64,000 bases of DNA from Favolaschia claudopus (GCA_037176885.1 JAWWNJ010000208.1:124001-188000); one strand, 5' to 3'. Positions 45,053 to 56,206 are shown, counted from the first letter of the stretch. Numbers and translations: made by a program. The notes: generated by a model from the letters alone, not told the origin.

Positions 45053-45676
45053 TCATCCGTTACTTGCTGCGTTGACTAATTGACTGAGGACACTCAACCC
45101 AGCCGAGATGCTAGCATTCTCTTGCGCAAGCTGGAGGCAGTCATGGAGATAAGCGGCCACTCGCTGCAAGCGTTCCACCTCAGCCGTGAGTGTGGCCAAT
45201 TCAGCCTTTCTGTTGTCTCGTGATCTCTGAGCGTTCAGCCGGTTGCGCTCGCGGACTAGGGGATCGACTGTGCGTCTAGGTTTGTCGGCAACGTTCGTGC
45301 TCGTGCCATTATCCAGGGCCTGGGTAGCGTGATATGCGCGCGGTGCATGCACGCCTGCTGCTGCTAAATCAGCTACCTCGCTGTCCCGTAATCCCTCGAC
45401 TTCACTGAGTCCGGCTTTTGCAGAGGAATGGGTAGAGGTGCCTTCATCCGGGTCCCAGAGGGGATCATGGCTACTACTTGAAGTCGCTGTGGAACTCTGC
45501 CGGTCGTCACGAACCACCAGACGGATCTTTGTGGGGCGAGGATTCTGGGACCGCACAGAAGCCGGAATTCGCTCTTGTGGTGGGCGAGGGGGTAAGAGGC
45601 GAAGTTTTCGCGACGGTATCGGAGTGAGATTGAGAGGCTTTTGAGAACCTGTTGACCGGCGACGTAGCGAACGCAT
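45053..45676 (-). CDS. bZIP transcription factor
   Basis: 207 residues from the ATG at 45,676. N-terminal half: basic/Pro-rich and Ser/Thr-rich, likely disordered. Residues ~138-165 form a bZIP basic region: PLVRERNRLNAQRSRDNRKA, with the N-x7-R spacing that contacts DNA. A heptad-like leucine stretch follows (L-x-x-L...VERLQ...YLHDCLQLAQ). Expected to act in the nucleus as a dimer. The basic region sits close to the C-terminus, so the protein is short for the family. No intron needed. The upstream Epl1-like ORF is on the same strand ~120 bp away, so a fused transcript is possible. Which bZIP subfamily is unclear. Confidence 0.75.
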   Translation of the reverse strand: MRSLRRRSTGSQKPLNLTPIPSRKLRLLPPRPPQERIPASVRSQNPRPTKIRLVVRDDRQSSTATSSSSHDPLWDPDEGTSTHSSAKAGLSEVEGLRDSEVADLAAAGVHAPRAYHATQALDNGTSTNVADKPRRTVDPLVRERNRLNAQRSRDNRKAELATLTAEVERLQRVAAYLHDCLQLAQENASISAGLSVLSQLVNAASNG

Positions 45677-45795
45677 GGCTCTGGCAGTCGGATGGGAACG
45701 CGGGCGAAAACATTGATAAGCGTCCTCTGAGAAACTCTTTTCATGGTACTGCAGCCACCGAAATCAAGTTCAACCCGGTATGCAGAGGCTGATAT

Positions 45796-46242
45796 TCATA
45801 CATTGTGAGATGGTCTGAGTTTGCTATTGTCCAAAAGGGTTCGTCGGTGTCTCCAATGGGGATAGACCTGTTGCGCAATGTAGACCAGGGAATGTGGCGG
45901 TGGCACCCAGGACGGCACCATGCCCGACGCAAAGCAGGTGGCTGCTAGTTTCGAAGAGAACAAGATCATGTATGAAGCCCAATCCCGTGGTTCCTGTCGA
46001 GCAGCAATAAGGATACTTCGACCGCAGACCTCAGCTGGTATCACCTGGAGACCTGTGAGCTGCTCGAAGATACCCATCACCAACTCCATGTCGTCTTCAG
46101 ATATGGTCTTGCCGTTTGCCACTTGATTATTGCTCTGTAGCCAGTCCGCATCAGTTTCATCGAGCAAGTATCCGTCCCCGCTTAAAACGTTGCCAAAGTC
46201 GAGTTCCTTCTCCGTGTTGATGTAGACTTCAGAGTCTCGCCA
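45796..46242 (-). pseudogene. Enhancer-of-polycomb (Epl1)-like fragment, 3' exon
   Basis: On the minus strand the exon opens after a CCACTGCAG acceptor: WRDSEVYINTEKEL, then GYLLDETDADWLQSNNQ, ISEDDMELVMGIFEQLTG, and at the end VYPHWRHRR. The order D/E-x-D-x-x-WL, ISEDDxELVM, VYxHWxxRR is that of the EPL1 domain of the NuA4/piccolo acetyltransferase subunit. The characteristic region after HWxxRR is missing and the frame ends at 45,796. Probably a truncated or chimeric gene; the exon at 47,316-47,540 may belong to it. Confidence 0.55.
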
Positions 46243-46269
46243 CTGCAGTGGAGGGTATAGTTGAGTATA

Positions 46270-47185
46270 CTGTAGTATTTCGATCAATTCGCCCGGCCTG
46301 TGACCTGTGACACACCGGAACGAAATTTGACATTCGTCAATGGACCAAAAGCACCGTGACACACAGAAATATTCGTCAATTGCCTTGAGAACCGACCACT
46401 TTCCTCCACCCTTTGAGAAGATTATTGGGAGCGAAAAGAGGGCAGAAATTGACGATTTTCTGCTAATTATTCATTTTAGTAGCATTGCCGTCAAAAGCGC
46501 CTGATGGCTGGCCTCGGTTGGCTTGATTTGGTATGAAAAGCCGTCATTTTCCGTGGTTCCGTGTCAACGGCGATCAGGTGAAAGAATCGGCCGCAAATTG
46601 CGCGCGGTTGAGCGCGCAGGAAGAAAAATACGCTTTTTTCGAAGGCCACATTTTCTTGTGGGACAAGCTTTAGTTCCCTGCCTCCGGCACGGCCGACTCG
46701 CCGCCCGGCCTGTGACCTGTGACACACCGGAACGAAATTTGACATTCGTCAATGGACCAAAAGCACCGTGACACACAGAAATATTCGTCAATTGCCTTGA
46801 GAACCGACCACTTTCCTCCACCCTTTGAGAAGATTATTGGGAGCGAAAAGAGGGCAGAAATTGACGATTTTCTGCTAATTATTCATTTTAGTAGCATTGC
46901 CGTCAAAAGCGCCTGATGGCTGGCCTCGGTTGGCTTGATTTGGTATGAAAAGCCGTCATTTTCCGTGGTTCCGTGTCAACGGCGATCAGGTGAAAGAATC
47001 GGCCGCAAATTGCGCGCGGTTGAGCGCGCAGGAAGAAAAATACGCTTTTTTCGCCATTTTTCCGGGATTTTGCGACTTTTTTGTCACATTCGTCAATCGG
47101 CGCGGTGACCTGTGACATGCACGAAAAATTTCGTCAATTCAGGTCCCTGTGACGCGTGACAGGCGAATTGATCGAAATAGTACAG
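46270..47185. mobile_element. 916-bp mariner-type MITE within putative Epl1-like intron
   Basis: TIRs CTGTAGTATTTCGATCAATT, continuing CGCC, TA on both sides (46,268-46,269 and 47,186-47,187). Contains a ~350-bp tandem duplication (46,291-46,641 and 46,703-47,053, offset 412 bp) separated by a 61-bp segment related to 48,080-48,120. The ORFs inside are repeat sequence. Confidence 0.85.
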
Positions 47186-47315
47186 TAGTGTTCATCAGAG
47201 AGCTGCAGCGTGCCCGGCGTGGGGATGAGACTTCCCGCGACCTTTAAAGCGGATTGTAGATGATGCTCCTGCCGCTAATTTAGTAGCAGCACAAACTTGA
47301 GGCCAAAAGCCAGAC

Positions 47316-47540
47316 CTGAACGTCGTCGATGTCCACGTATCCTATGTCGCCAGCCGAGATTTTGGGTGCATCGTCATCCCAAGCGATGTCCAACGTGTCT
47401 TCTCTCCTAACGCTGAGCCTCTGTTTTTTAGAGATTTTGAGCTTTCTGCGACGACTGTTGTCGGGAGCAGTATGATGAGCGATAGGGATCGAAGAGCAGC
47501 AGGTGGGACTGGGGAGGTAAACGCAATCTAAAAGGCGCAT
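47316..47540 (-). CDS. Possible 5' exon of Epl1-like gene
   Basis: Minus-strand coding stretch with RRRKLKISKKQRLSVRRED and GDIGYVDIDDVQ, reminiscent of the N-terminal basic block and the D-x-x-DVQ motif of Epl1 proteins. It ends at a possible donor at 47,315 (GTCTGG, weak), and the phase matches the exon at 46,242. If correct, the mariner MITE lies in the intron. About 80 residues usually found between these parts are missing, so this is tentative. Confidence 0.35.
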
Positions 47541-47588
47541 TTTCCAATCAGTGCCAGCACGTGACCAATACGTGTCTGGTTCCCACTA

Positions 47589-48050
47589 TGGTGCGCGTCG
47601 CTTAAACACCACCAAACAAGAACGAAATTTATAGCACCTGATCAGAAGCTTCCCACGACTGATCCTCTGGCCAAAACACTTCGATTAGGTAGTAGAGTAA
47701 ACCCCCTAGAGGGATATTCCATCCGCCCAAAACTCACAATAAATATTTTTTTCTTGAGGCGGATTTGAGACATCAGTGATGCAATCAATCAGTCAGTCAC
47801 GTGTACTTACGGAACACTCCCTATTTAGGTCATGTCAAGCAAGAACAATATTTTTGAATGTCCTTCTAGTAGCCTATAGTGTGTCTGCTACATACTTGAA
47901 GGCTGAAAAAGCTTGACAAAGGGGCCCTGACCTCCACCCAACGCTGAAAGACAATATATATTCTGAAAAAAATTCTCTCCGGCGATTTGAGACATCATTG
48001 ATCGCATCAATGATGGGACCTATTTGGTGGTGTTTAAGCGATGCGCACCA
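47589..48050. mobile_element. 462-bp TA-target MITE, copy 2
   Basis: TIRs TGGTGCGCGTCGCTTAAAC...CACCACCAAA, TA on both sides (47,587-47,588 and 48,051-48,052). Homologous to 32,512-32,974 along its length. Confidence 0.9.
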
Positions 48051-48052
48051 TA

Positions 48053-48499
48053 AAATGACACTAAGTATCTTAGTACGGTATCTAGACAAGCTTTAGCTCC
48101 CTGCCTCCGGCACGGCCGCCTCGCTGCGCTCGCCGACCTCCCTCCGTTCGGTCACACAGCCTGTTGGGCTGGCCGCCCCAAACCCCGCTGCGCTCGCTCC
48201 GCTCGCGACGTCTAGTACGATCTCAACATCTCGACATTGACCCGTGATTTTCTGTCAAAAGTCACGCGACTGATGGCCTGGCCCGTATTACGAGCTTTAG
48301 CTCCCTGCCTTCGGCACGGAGCCGCTCGCGGCGTGCCTACGGCGGTCGCACAGCTCGTCGGGGCTGCCGCCCCAAACCCCGCCAAAACCCCGCAGTGATT
48401 CATGAATTCCTTGCCGGATGGCGTGGGTAAATCCACGTGCTGCGCACGTGGTTTCCTGTCAAAGGCTGTGCCGTGCTCTTTTAAAGTATAGGATAAGTA
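48053..48499. repeat. GC-rich dispersed repeat, tandem-like copies
   Basis: AGCTTTAGCTCCCTGCC(T/C)CGGCACGG... occurs at ~48,089 and ~48,294, each followed after ~85 bp by CCGCCCCAAACCCCGC. A third partial copy lies inside the MITE at ~46,664. No gene. Confidence 0.6.
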
Positions 48500-48679
48500 C
48501 TGTAGCGCTCTGTATGACTGAAACCAATTTTGGACCGTTACAGGCTGAAACGGCTGAAACAGCTTACAAATCACCCTTTTAAGGAAGGTGACTTGCCATA
48601 TATGGGTGATTTGTCGGCAGAAACAGGCCTCCGTTACGCGTTACGTTTCAGTCATACAGAAGGCTACAGAAGGCTACAG
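48500..48679. mobile_element. 180-bp TA-target MITE
   Basis: TIRs CTGTAGCGCTCTGTATGAC and complement, with one end carrying a duplicated AGAAGGCTAC block; TA on both sides. Confidence 0.8.
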
Positions 48680-48681
48680 TA

Positions 48682-49214
48682 AGTATACATAGGAAGGATG
48701 ACCCGTGATTAATGATTTTCTGTCAATCTACTTAGCATCTCAGGATCTCTGTGCTGCTTCAATTTCTCAGTCAAACAATCACCGGTGCTATGTTTACCTC
48801 AATACATCAGGAAAATCTATTTTTGCGCCATAGAGCGTCATAGAGAATGACCTACTTTGAGGTACTTTGAGTCACTCTGATGAGCTATGGCACACTTTGG
48901 TGCACTATGAAGTCGACCCCACCACTATGACTGTCTATGAAGTGCTCTGATGTGCTATATAGTTTAGTGCTACTAAGTCTACTATGCAGATTGAGGTTAA
49001 ATCAAATTGAGGGCAGTTTCAAGCGCGGAGAAAGTCAGAGGCTGAGAGAGCCATCATAGAGAACGCAAGCAGCGGGTTACTTATTGCCGAGAATGCCGGA
49101 CTTGTGAACAGAAACGACAAAGTCCGAATCCTCACGTGTGCGTGGGATTTGGTTCGTTTTGATGTCACGCATAACAGACATCGTACGATGTTTTTTGCTT
49201 CCTGCACCCACCGC
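48682..49214. other. No gene recognised
   Basis: Contains ACCCGTGATT...TTTCTGTCAA near 48,702, a partial repeat of 48,240, and a degenerate run of CTATGA/GTGCTAT motifs at 48,830-48,990. Confidence 0.5.
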
Positions 49215-49216
49215 TA

Positions 49217-50154
49217 CTATAAGTGAACCTGGTGAGCAAAACAGACTAGAAGAGCAAAATGCGCTCGCTTGAGCTCAGTTTTCGTCCGTTTCCTTTCGGA
49301 AGTTGCGCAAATGGAAGCTACAACTCTCAGCTCCACGCCTATGTAAAAAAAATGAGGAAATTCAGGCAAGTATTGGGCGGGATGCAGGCCGGCGCATCAA
49401 ACCCCACTGATGCGCACCAAAACATGCTCTGGATTTAGTTTTGAACCAATAAAATTTAACAAGACATCCCAAAGTGAATTAGGGGCGCTCAATTCTTAGC
49501 TCGTCGGCTCGTCTCGTCCCAGAAATTATTTAATTGCATGATGAGCTGATGAGCTGCTGATCCCACTCCGCATTTCTCTCCACTTCCCATCAAATTTGAT
49601 CCCCTCATCAAAAAATCGACATTTTACGGACGAGACGAGCTGACGAGCTAAGAATTGAGCGCCCCTATTAGCAGCCCTATATCAGTATTTCAGGCTAATT
49701 TTCACGGTCAAATTCGCGTGGAAGAGGTGTACCACGAAAAAATTTGGCTTTTTGTCACAAGAAGTAACGCTTGAGATGGCAGGGATCGGAGTTTGAAAAT
49801 GTCACGATTTTTTTGATGTACACTTTCTGTAGTGGTATCTGCCCGTTTTTCGCTCAGAAAAATTGCTGTGTGCAGTTCAATACACCTACTCAACATGTTT
49901 AGGAACTATCATGAAATTTTATTGGTTCAAAACTAAATCCAGAGCATGTTTTGGTGCGCATCAGTGGGGTTTGATGCGCCGGCCTGCATCCCGCCCAATA
50001 CTTGCCTGAATTTCCTCATTTTTTTTACATAGGCGTGGAGCTGAGAGTTGTAGCTTCCATTTGCGCAACTTCCGAAAGGAAACGGACGAAAACTGAGCTC
50101 AAGCGAGCGCATTTTGCTCTTCTAGTCTGTTTTGCTCACCAGGTTCACTTATAG
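49217..50154. mobile_element. 938-bp foldback element with ~241-bp identical arms
   Basis: Arms 49,217-49,457 and 49,914-50,154 appear identical by eye; TA on both sides (49,215-49,216 and 50,155-50,156). The centre carries hairpin MITE copy 3. No coding domain. Confidence 0.92.
49482..49665. mobile_element. Hairpin MITE, copy 3
   Basis: 184 bp, ends GGGGCGCTC; flanked by TA. Nested in the foldback element, so younger than it. Confidence 0.92.
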
Positions 50155-50156
50155 TA

Positions 50157-50973
50157 TACCCACCGGTGCCTACCAGTTGCCCACCACAGGAGAGTGGCTT
50201 CGTGCACTTCGGTCCATGCCTGTTGTCTACCCTGGGCGCCATTCACGAGTTTCTCGACATCCGAGGCCTTGACTCATACTCCAAAGCTTCAAGCTTCAAA
50301 GCTCATCGAATCACCGTCGTCTGCACCCAACCTCGAGCGATTGTGAGCAGACGGGCCGGCTCCTTCTCTTGACAGCATTTGTTGGTTTCATGGGAGTTCA
50401 TGGGCTACAGGTGCATACCCCCTTAGTAGGGCTCGATTTCGACGCTTGTGCTGGTTAGGAAATGGCCGAGGTTGCGGTTGACAGTTTGGAGGACTCGGAA
50501 CTACATCAAGCAACTTATTCCGACCTCTGTAGGCCCTGAAAATGATCAAAACTTCTGTAATTTTAGGTATGTGCACTCTTTGTTTAATTTCCTTGCCCCC
50601 TGTGATTCCTGGTGGCTTACAAAATCATTCTAGATATATTATATACATGTATCTCAGCTTTACTGCGTGCAATTCAACTGTTGCGGCCTTCAGTGTGCGA
50701 TCACATCAAGGCTTCAAGCGTGTAAACCTAACAAGTATCAACAACATCTCCTAGAATTCATCCTCCTCTGAGCACTAAGCATCTCCCTCAACCCTAAAAC
50801 TCCTAGATTGATGGGAATTTCTTTTTTAGGTAATTGGGGGAGCTTGCTCCCCCTTTATCAGAAACAACAACAACCAGAACCATCACCATCGGTTTTGGCT
50901 GGTCGTCGTTCCGCCTGCGTCGTGCCACGGGCTCTCGATTGCGGCCGATAGATCATAAGCCCAGGACCGTCCA
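50157..50973. other. No gene recognised
   Basis: Short ORFs only. A perfect hairpin GGGGGAGCTTGCTCCCCC lies near 50,835; similar hairpins occur near 21,900 and 55,872. Confidence 0.5.
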
Positions 50974-51006
50974 TTGGCCCGGACGAGGTTTCGGCCCAGC
51001 ACAATG

Positions 51007-51510
51007 CCCCCAGCCCCAAATACGCCCCCCACCCAAGAAAACCCCCGCCGACCGTGGCCCCCGTTTCGTCCCAGACAGCCACGAGCTGACGCGCCTCACT
51101 TCCCCGGCCCACGCTGGAACCCACGCACCGCCAAGTTCCTAGCCATTCGCTCAAAGCAGCCCCCGCTCACATCGCACGCTGCTTGCGCCCGTTACCGCCT
51201 TGGCAGGAAAACAGCGACGAAGCTCCACAAGTTCTTGAGACAACTCGAGCACGCCCGAAAACAGCTTACTGCGCTCCGCCAGTCCATTTCACTCCACACT
51301 CGTACCCTCCTCCTTGCCGACTTCCCTGCGTCCGTCATCCACAATGTCGAGCGCGCATCCAGCCTGTGTCGCACTTTTAGCGCCCCTGCCCCGTCTCATA
51401 GCATCTATGGAGACTATTCCTTCACTTCGACTCGGCTTCATGCTTCCTTGGAGCCCCTGCTACTTCTCTGTAGCCCGCCGTCGACAGCGATGGACTTTTT
51501 CGATGGATGA
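51007..51510 (+). CDS. Hypothetical protein
   Basis: An open frame in a locally GC-rich island. From the ATG at 51,007 it gives about 167 residues (an alternative upstream start at 50,974 adds 11). N-terminal third: very rich in Pro and Arg. Middle: a likely coiled-coil helix (KLHKFLRQLEHARKQLTALRQS). It ends MDFFDG. No known domain. The strongest coding-like ORF for several kilobases, but it could be chance in GC-rich sequence. Confidence 0.35.
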   Translation, partial: PPAPNTPPTQENPRRPWPPFRPRQPRADAPHFPGPRWNPRTAKFLAIRSKQPPLTSHAACARYRLGRKTATKLHKFLRQLEHARKQLTALRQSISLHTRTLLLADFPASVIHNVERASSLCRTFSAPAPSHSIYGDYSFTSTRLHASLEPLLLLCSPPSTAMDFFDG

Positions 51511-53507
51511 TTATGTCATTGGGTCACGTGGTTATATATAGGTGGCTAGGCATTTTATTTCTTTTTGGGTTCGTCGAGGTACACGTACCTAAGTAGCCTG
51601 TCTACGTAGACGAATATCACTCTGTTAAACTGTTACATAAGCCGTCACCAAAAAGCAATAAGCTGTGCTCTGCACTTTTTGATGGTGACCGCCAATCAAT
51701 GCCATTGACGTGCGCATGTCAAAATTAGTGATACGGTGACTTTCCGAGTGATCCAGCGTGATCCATAACACCAGCCGTTGATCCACAGTGATGGTAGCGC
51801 AGTTCTGAGTGATGCAGAACCGTTTTGAGAGATGGCGCACCCAGCCGTTGGACGGCTTGGGTGGACCGCTTCTACGCAAGTGGGAACCTGGCAGCCATTA
51901 CTTACAGTGGCCGCAGAAAACAATGCAACAAGGTGTTTTGAGGCACTGACGGTGTCTTTGGGCTCAAACAAAGTTTAGAGCATGGAACACGGGGGAAATG
52001 AAAAATTTTGGGCCAATGATCCAATTACCATATATGGTAATTGCGCCGGAGTGATTTTTTAAATGTATTTTTTTGCACCACACTTTTCAGCGCTAGATCA
52101 CACTGGAAAATGACCATCATAGGATGAGAGTACTCATAAAAGCGATCTCAGCCATATATTACTTCACCGTGTTTGCTGCAGATTTGGGCTCGTAATAGCC
52201 GCTGCAAGATGGCCAAAATGCCAAATTTATTCAAAAAATGGCCAAAAATGCCATCTTGCGACAGTTATTGTGGGCCCAAAACAGTATCAAACTAGGTCAA
52301 GTAAAATATGACTTGGATAAGTGGTTAGTTGCTGGTTCCAACAAAACACCAACCCCGGGTAGAAGCCCGGAAATATTATGATTTATATAATTAATGTTCA
52401 TGGTCGGGCACAGGACCAAGCGCTTGTGCCCCCACGCGGCAAGCTGAGGCTCAGGCTGCTGAGGATATGGTCCATTACGGTAATATTGTAGGTGGGTCCA
52501 CAAGATACCTACTCCCTTGGGCTTTGCTTGGGGCTTTGCCTGCTGACTTGAATAATTCCTAACCACCCATAAGCGGCCGAACTGGTGGCACACAAGTAAA
52601 ATTGGTTCAAATTTTAATCAAATTCAGATAAGTATATATTACTCTAGGTACCCTCCGGGTAGGGTATTAGGTATGGCGGTCACTTTGCACTTTTAATAAA
52701 ACCAGGGTTCGTTTGAGATTTTGTGTATAAAACAGAGGAAAGTATTTTAGAAATCAATACCTATTAGAATTCCAAGAGTGGTATAAATTTTTGTGAGTCC
52801 GGGGTTTAAAATTTCGAGGGTAAGTTTGGATTTTGGAAGGGTAAGTTTAAATTTTGACAAGCAATCCACTGCGGGGTTTGACAAGCTGCGAGCCGGCCCT
52901 GCCGAAGGCAGGGTACTAAAGCTTGTAAATTTTGAAAGGTAGTGTTTGGAGTTTGAAGGGTAGGGTTTAAAGTTTGAAGGGTGGGGTTTGGAATGTGGAG
53001 GGTGGGGGTATGAAATTGTGGTACTTAGGTTCGACGCAACTTTCGTTAATAGTTCGAAAAAAATCGGCGCGTGGCTGTGCTGATCCGGATGATGCGTAAC
53101 ATGAGCGCGGGAAAATGATCCGTCCCCTGCAAGGCAGGAGGAGGCTCTGTAGGTAAAATCGCAACTGAGGCCGCAGTAGTGGCACCCAAACATCTGAGTA
53201 CATAATACTACCTTTACCAAATTCAACGAGGGTATCGGATGCGTGAAGGGATATGTGAAGGGAGGCTTGTATTTGGGCGCGACGACGATGATCACGCATA
53301 TGTCTGGTATTGTTCTTCATTGTAGCGGTGTGAAGTAAAGCTGACATCGATTTCTTTACAGTTGCGAGCACTACATTCTAGGCAGCATTCAGGATCACTT
53401 TTTTGATATGTCCATCGGGCGTGGAGCGTACAATGTCGAGTACATCGAAGCTGTTATGACTGGCGATATCGAAGAAGCAACATTAATAGAAGAAGAAGCA
53501 CGCAATA
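51511..53507. other. No gene recognised; degenerate minisatellite inside
   Basis: At about 52,795-52,995 a G/T-rich run of ~18-20-bp units (variants of GGGTAAGTTTGGATTTTGG) repeats about nine times. Around 52,195-52,275 two inverted AAGATGGC blocks suggest an old foldback. Minus-strand ORFs across this region follow the repeats. Confidence 0.5.
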
Positions 53508-53691
53508 GGGGCGCTCAATTCTTAGCTCGTCAGCTCGTCTCGTCCGTAAAATATCGATTTCCTGATGAGGGGATCAAAATTTGATGGGAAGTGGAGAGAA
53601 ATGCGGAGTGGATCAGCAGCTCATCAGCTCATCATGCAATTCAATAGTTTCTGGGACGAGACGAGCCGACGAGCTAAGAATTGAGCGCCCC
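53508..53691. mobile_element. Hairpin MITE, copy 4
   Basis: 184 bp, GGGGCGCTC ends, TA on both sides. Confidence 0.92.
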
Positions 53692-53718
53692 TAATGTCCC
53701 CTAGTCGAATGTACAACG

Positions 53719-53958
53719 GTGGCTAATTTTTCCAGCCAGAAAGCTTATTGCCACAAGTGTGGAGGCAAAGGCCACATCGCTCGTGTCTGTCCATCAGAAA
53801 ATGACGATGCAGACCAAGCCAACTTCGCCGTTGACGACTATGATGGGGGACGTGACTTCGTGACAAGCTTTTACGGGCAACTTTGTGACGCTAATAACTT
53901 GCGTGACAGCCACCCAAATTTCTTGATATTGCACAAATCGCTTCCTTTTGAGGAGTAG
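53719..53958 (+). pseudogene. Gag zinc-knuckle fragment
   Basis: 79 codons with a perfect CCHC knuckle (CHKCGGKGHIARVCP) near residue 11, followed by an acidic stretch. Retrotransposon Gag remnant; nothing of the protease or RT follows. Confidence 0.75.
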
Positions 53959-54602
53959 AAGACTTTCTGTGGACCAGATTTCCCCCCAGTTGAGTTTCGT
54001 GATTTTGCCCAAAGATTTGGCCGTCCAAAAGGGGATATTGATCCGAAATCACTCACTCTGGGCTAGATTGATGGCGGATCATTGTCTAATGCCTATAAAA
54101 AAGACCAGCAGTGTATGCCTTTCTGTTTTCCGACTTGCGGGGAATCGAATTTAGGTTGAAAACTTCTCAAAGTTCCACCACACCGGCATTTTAGAGCATT
54201 TTGGCTGCCCAAAAGTCATTCATCGACCGTAAATTTGGCCATTTGCTATCAACTCCAAAATTCAAGAAAACACCCACTCTTGGGTATTCCAAGTCCTTTG
54301 GTCCAACTTTCAGGTCAAAATTCTAAAAATTGCGACGTGACATGACGTCACGTCCCCCACCATATGAAGAATACGACGACAGCCCCTCCGACTTTGCGTT
54401 TTAAACAGCGCACTATATCGCCAATTTACTCGTAATCCGCGGCCGATTAAGTCTTGAGCGCTCGGTTTTTTGCAATTCCTGCTTGCTAGGCCTTAACTTG
54501 GGCACAATTCAACTTGCCTTGGTTCCCCGAGTGCCTCCAAGACGCATGATGCAGTGATCGAATCCATCAAAAAATGATGATCCATTCTCAGAGACTGCAC
54601 TA

Positions 54603-54787
54603 GGGGTGCTCAATTCTTAGCTCGTCAGCTCGTCTCGTCCAGAAATTATTTAATTTCCTGATGAGTTGATGAGACGATGGTATCACTCCGCGTGTCGCTC
54701 CACTCCGCGTCATATTTTGATCAATCCATCACCGAATTAATTATTTTGTGGACGAGACGAGCTGACGAGCTAAGAATTGAGCACCCC
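54603..54787. mobile_element. Hairpin MITE, copy 5
   Basis: 185 bp, near identical to copy 1 in the same orientation; TA on both sides (54,601-54,602 and 54,788-54,789). Confidence 0.92.
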
Positions 54788-54789
54788 TA

Positions 54790-56206
54790 CTGTTCAAAAT
54801 GAGCGATTTCCAATTTGTCGTGATGATTTTTTGATGGTACATCAAATGTGCAGAACCATAGCCGTCACTCTACTGACTGATTCAAAAGTCAATTTGGATT
54901 GATTGATACCGCGGCTACTGAGTTATACGCCCCGAAAGTCGGCCATGTTTGCTTGATTTTGGCCATTTTTGACCATTTTTGGCCAACTTGACGCAGCTCT
55001 AGCTCAACAACGGGCTCACATTTTCTCCCCAAACAACTTTCTAACATCATCTACGGATCAAGGACTTCATCATTATATGCCTGACCGGGCCATCAAAATT
55101 GATCCCGAGCAGTTCAACGGGACAGCTTTCCAGGGCTGTTTTTCTATCGCTTTTCCAGAGGTACCATCAATAATGATGGTAATTCTGATGGGGTCAAACC
55201 ACGTCCCAAAGGATTATACGCTGACTTAGCAACTTGAGTTAAACAAGTTGAGCACTCCGCTGTTCAATGACAGCAAAAACCCCACCGCTCATGACTTAAT
55301 CGGACCACGAGTAATTTAAAATATGATTTGTATGCCGGGGTACCGGCCTACAGGAGGGCGAGCTTGTGCCAATCCGCATCAGTGGCACATTTGAATTTTC
55401 ACGTTTAAAAAACGTAAAAGCCAGCTCGATTAGATTTTCTGAGAAGGTTTAAATCGCCTTCAAAACCTCAGGGGCGGGAATGTCATGAAAGCAAGGCATT
55501 TGCCATTCAGGCGACATCGACAACTTGAACGGAAAGCAAGACCACAGAAGGTGCGGAAATCCGTCATGAGCACTTTTTTAATTGTGCCGAACGGTAGACT
55601 ACTAGAAACTGTTTTTCTCCTTCACAATCTATTGCTTAGTCGTAGCGTTGATAAGATACAACAATGTCTTTTCATGTTCGAATCTGCGTGTTACCTCAAT
55701 GCCGAGCTGTTCCCGAGCCTTCCCAGACTCAACATCAGCTTGAACAGCTCTGCGATCAGGCGGAGCAAGTTGGCAGACAACGGGATCAACGGGACCCGGA
55801 TACTCGTGATGCGATCGGTTATTGATGACAGCTGTCAAGCTCACAGCACAGCTTATTGCTTTTCATTGACGAGGGGGAGCAAGCTCCCCCAATAACTGAA
55901 CTTTTGATGCAACGATTACGGTGGGACGACAGTAGGATGGGAACGGTGTAGGGAACGGATCGGGTCCACACCATCTGCAGCTGCCAGCGCTGGTCAATCA
56001 TGGGCATACAGAATATTGGGAAATCCTCAACCCGTGAATTTCACTGCATATTTTCACCTTGTTTGAACCCAACTTTCGCCACAAAACAGGCAGAAATTCG
56101 GGGAAAAGAAGGGAAATTCACCCACAAAACCCGCGAGCACCGTTCACAAGTTATATGACCCTTTTCACGCATTTTCGCGGTGTTTTTTTTTGGGTGAATT
56201 TCAGGG
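54790..56206. other. No gene recognised
   Basis: Includes a GGGGGAGCAAGCTCCCCC hairpin near 55,872 and a diverged copy of the 38.7-kb repeat near 55,350. Small ORFs (for instance 54,969-55,229 and 55,485-55,895) carry no recognised motif. Confidence 0.5.

Noticed and set aside
46491..47118. Repeated 70-85-residue ORFs
   Set aside because: They are two readings of the tandem duplication inside a mariner MITE.
52747..53371. 182- and 134-residue minus-strand ORFs with clustered Cys and His
   Set aside because: The C-terminal part is translation of the G/T-rich minisatellite, and the Cys/His spacing fits no zinc finger.
55485..55895. 136-residue plus-strand ORF
   Set aside because: No domain, mixed composition, and an equally open frame on the opposite strand; it ends in a repeat hairpin.
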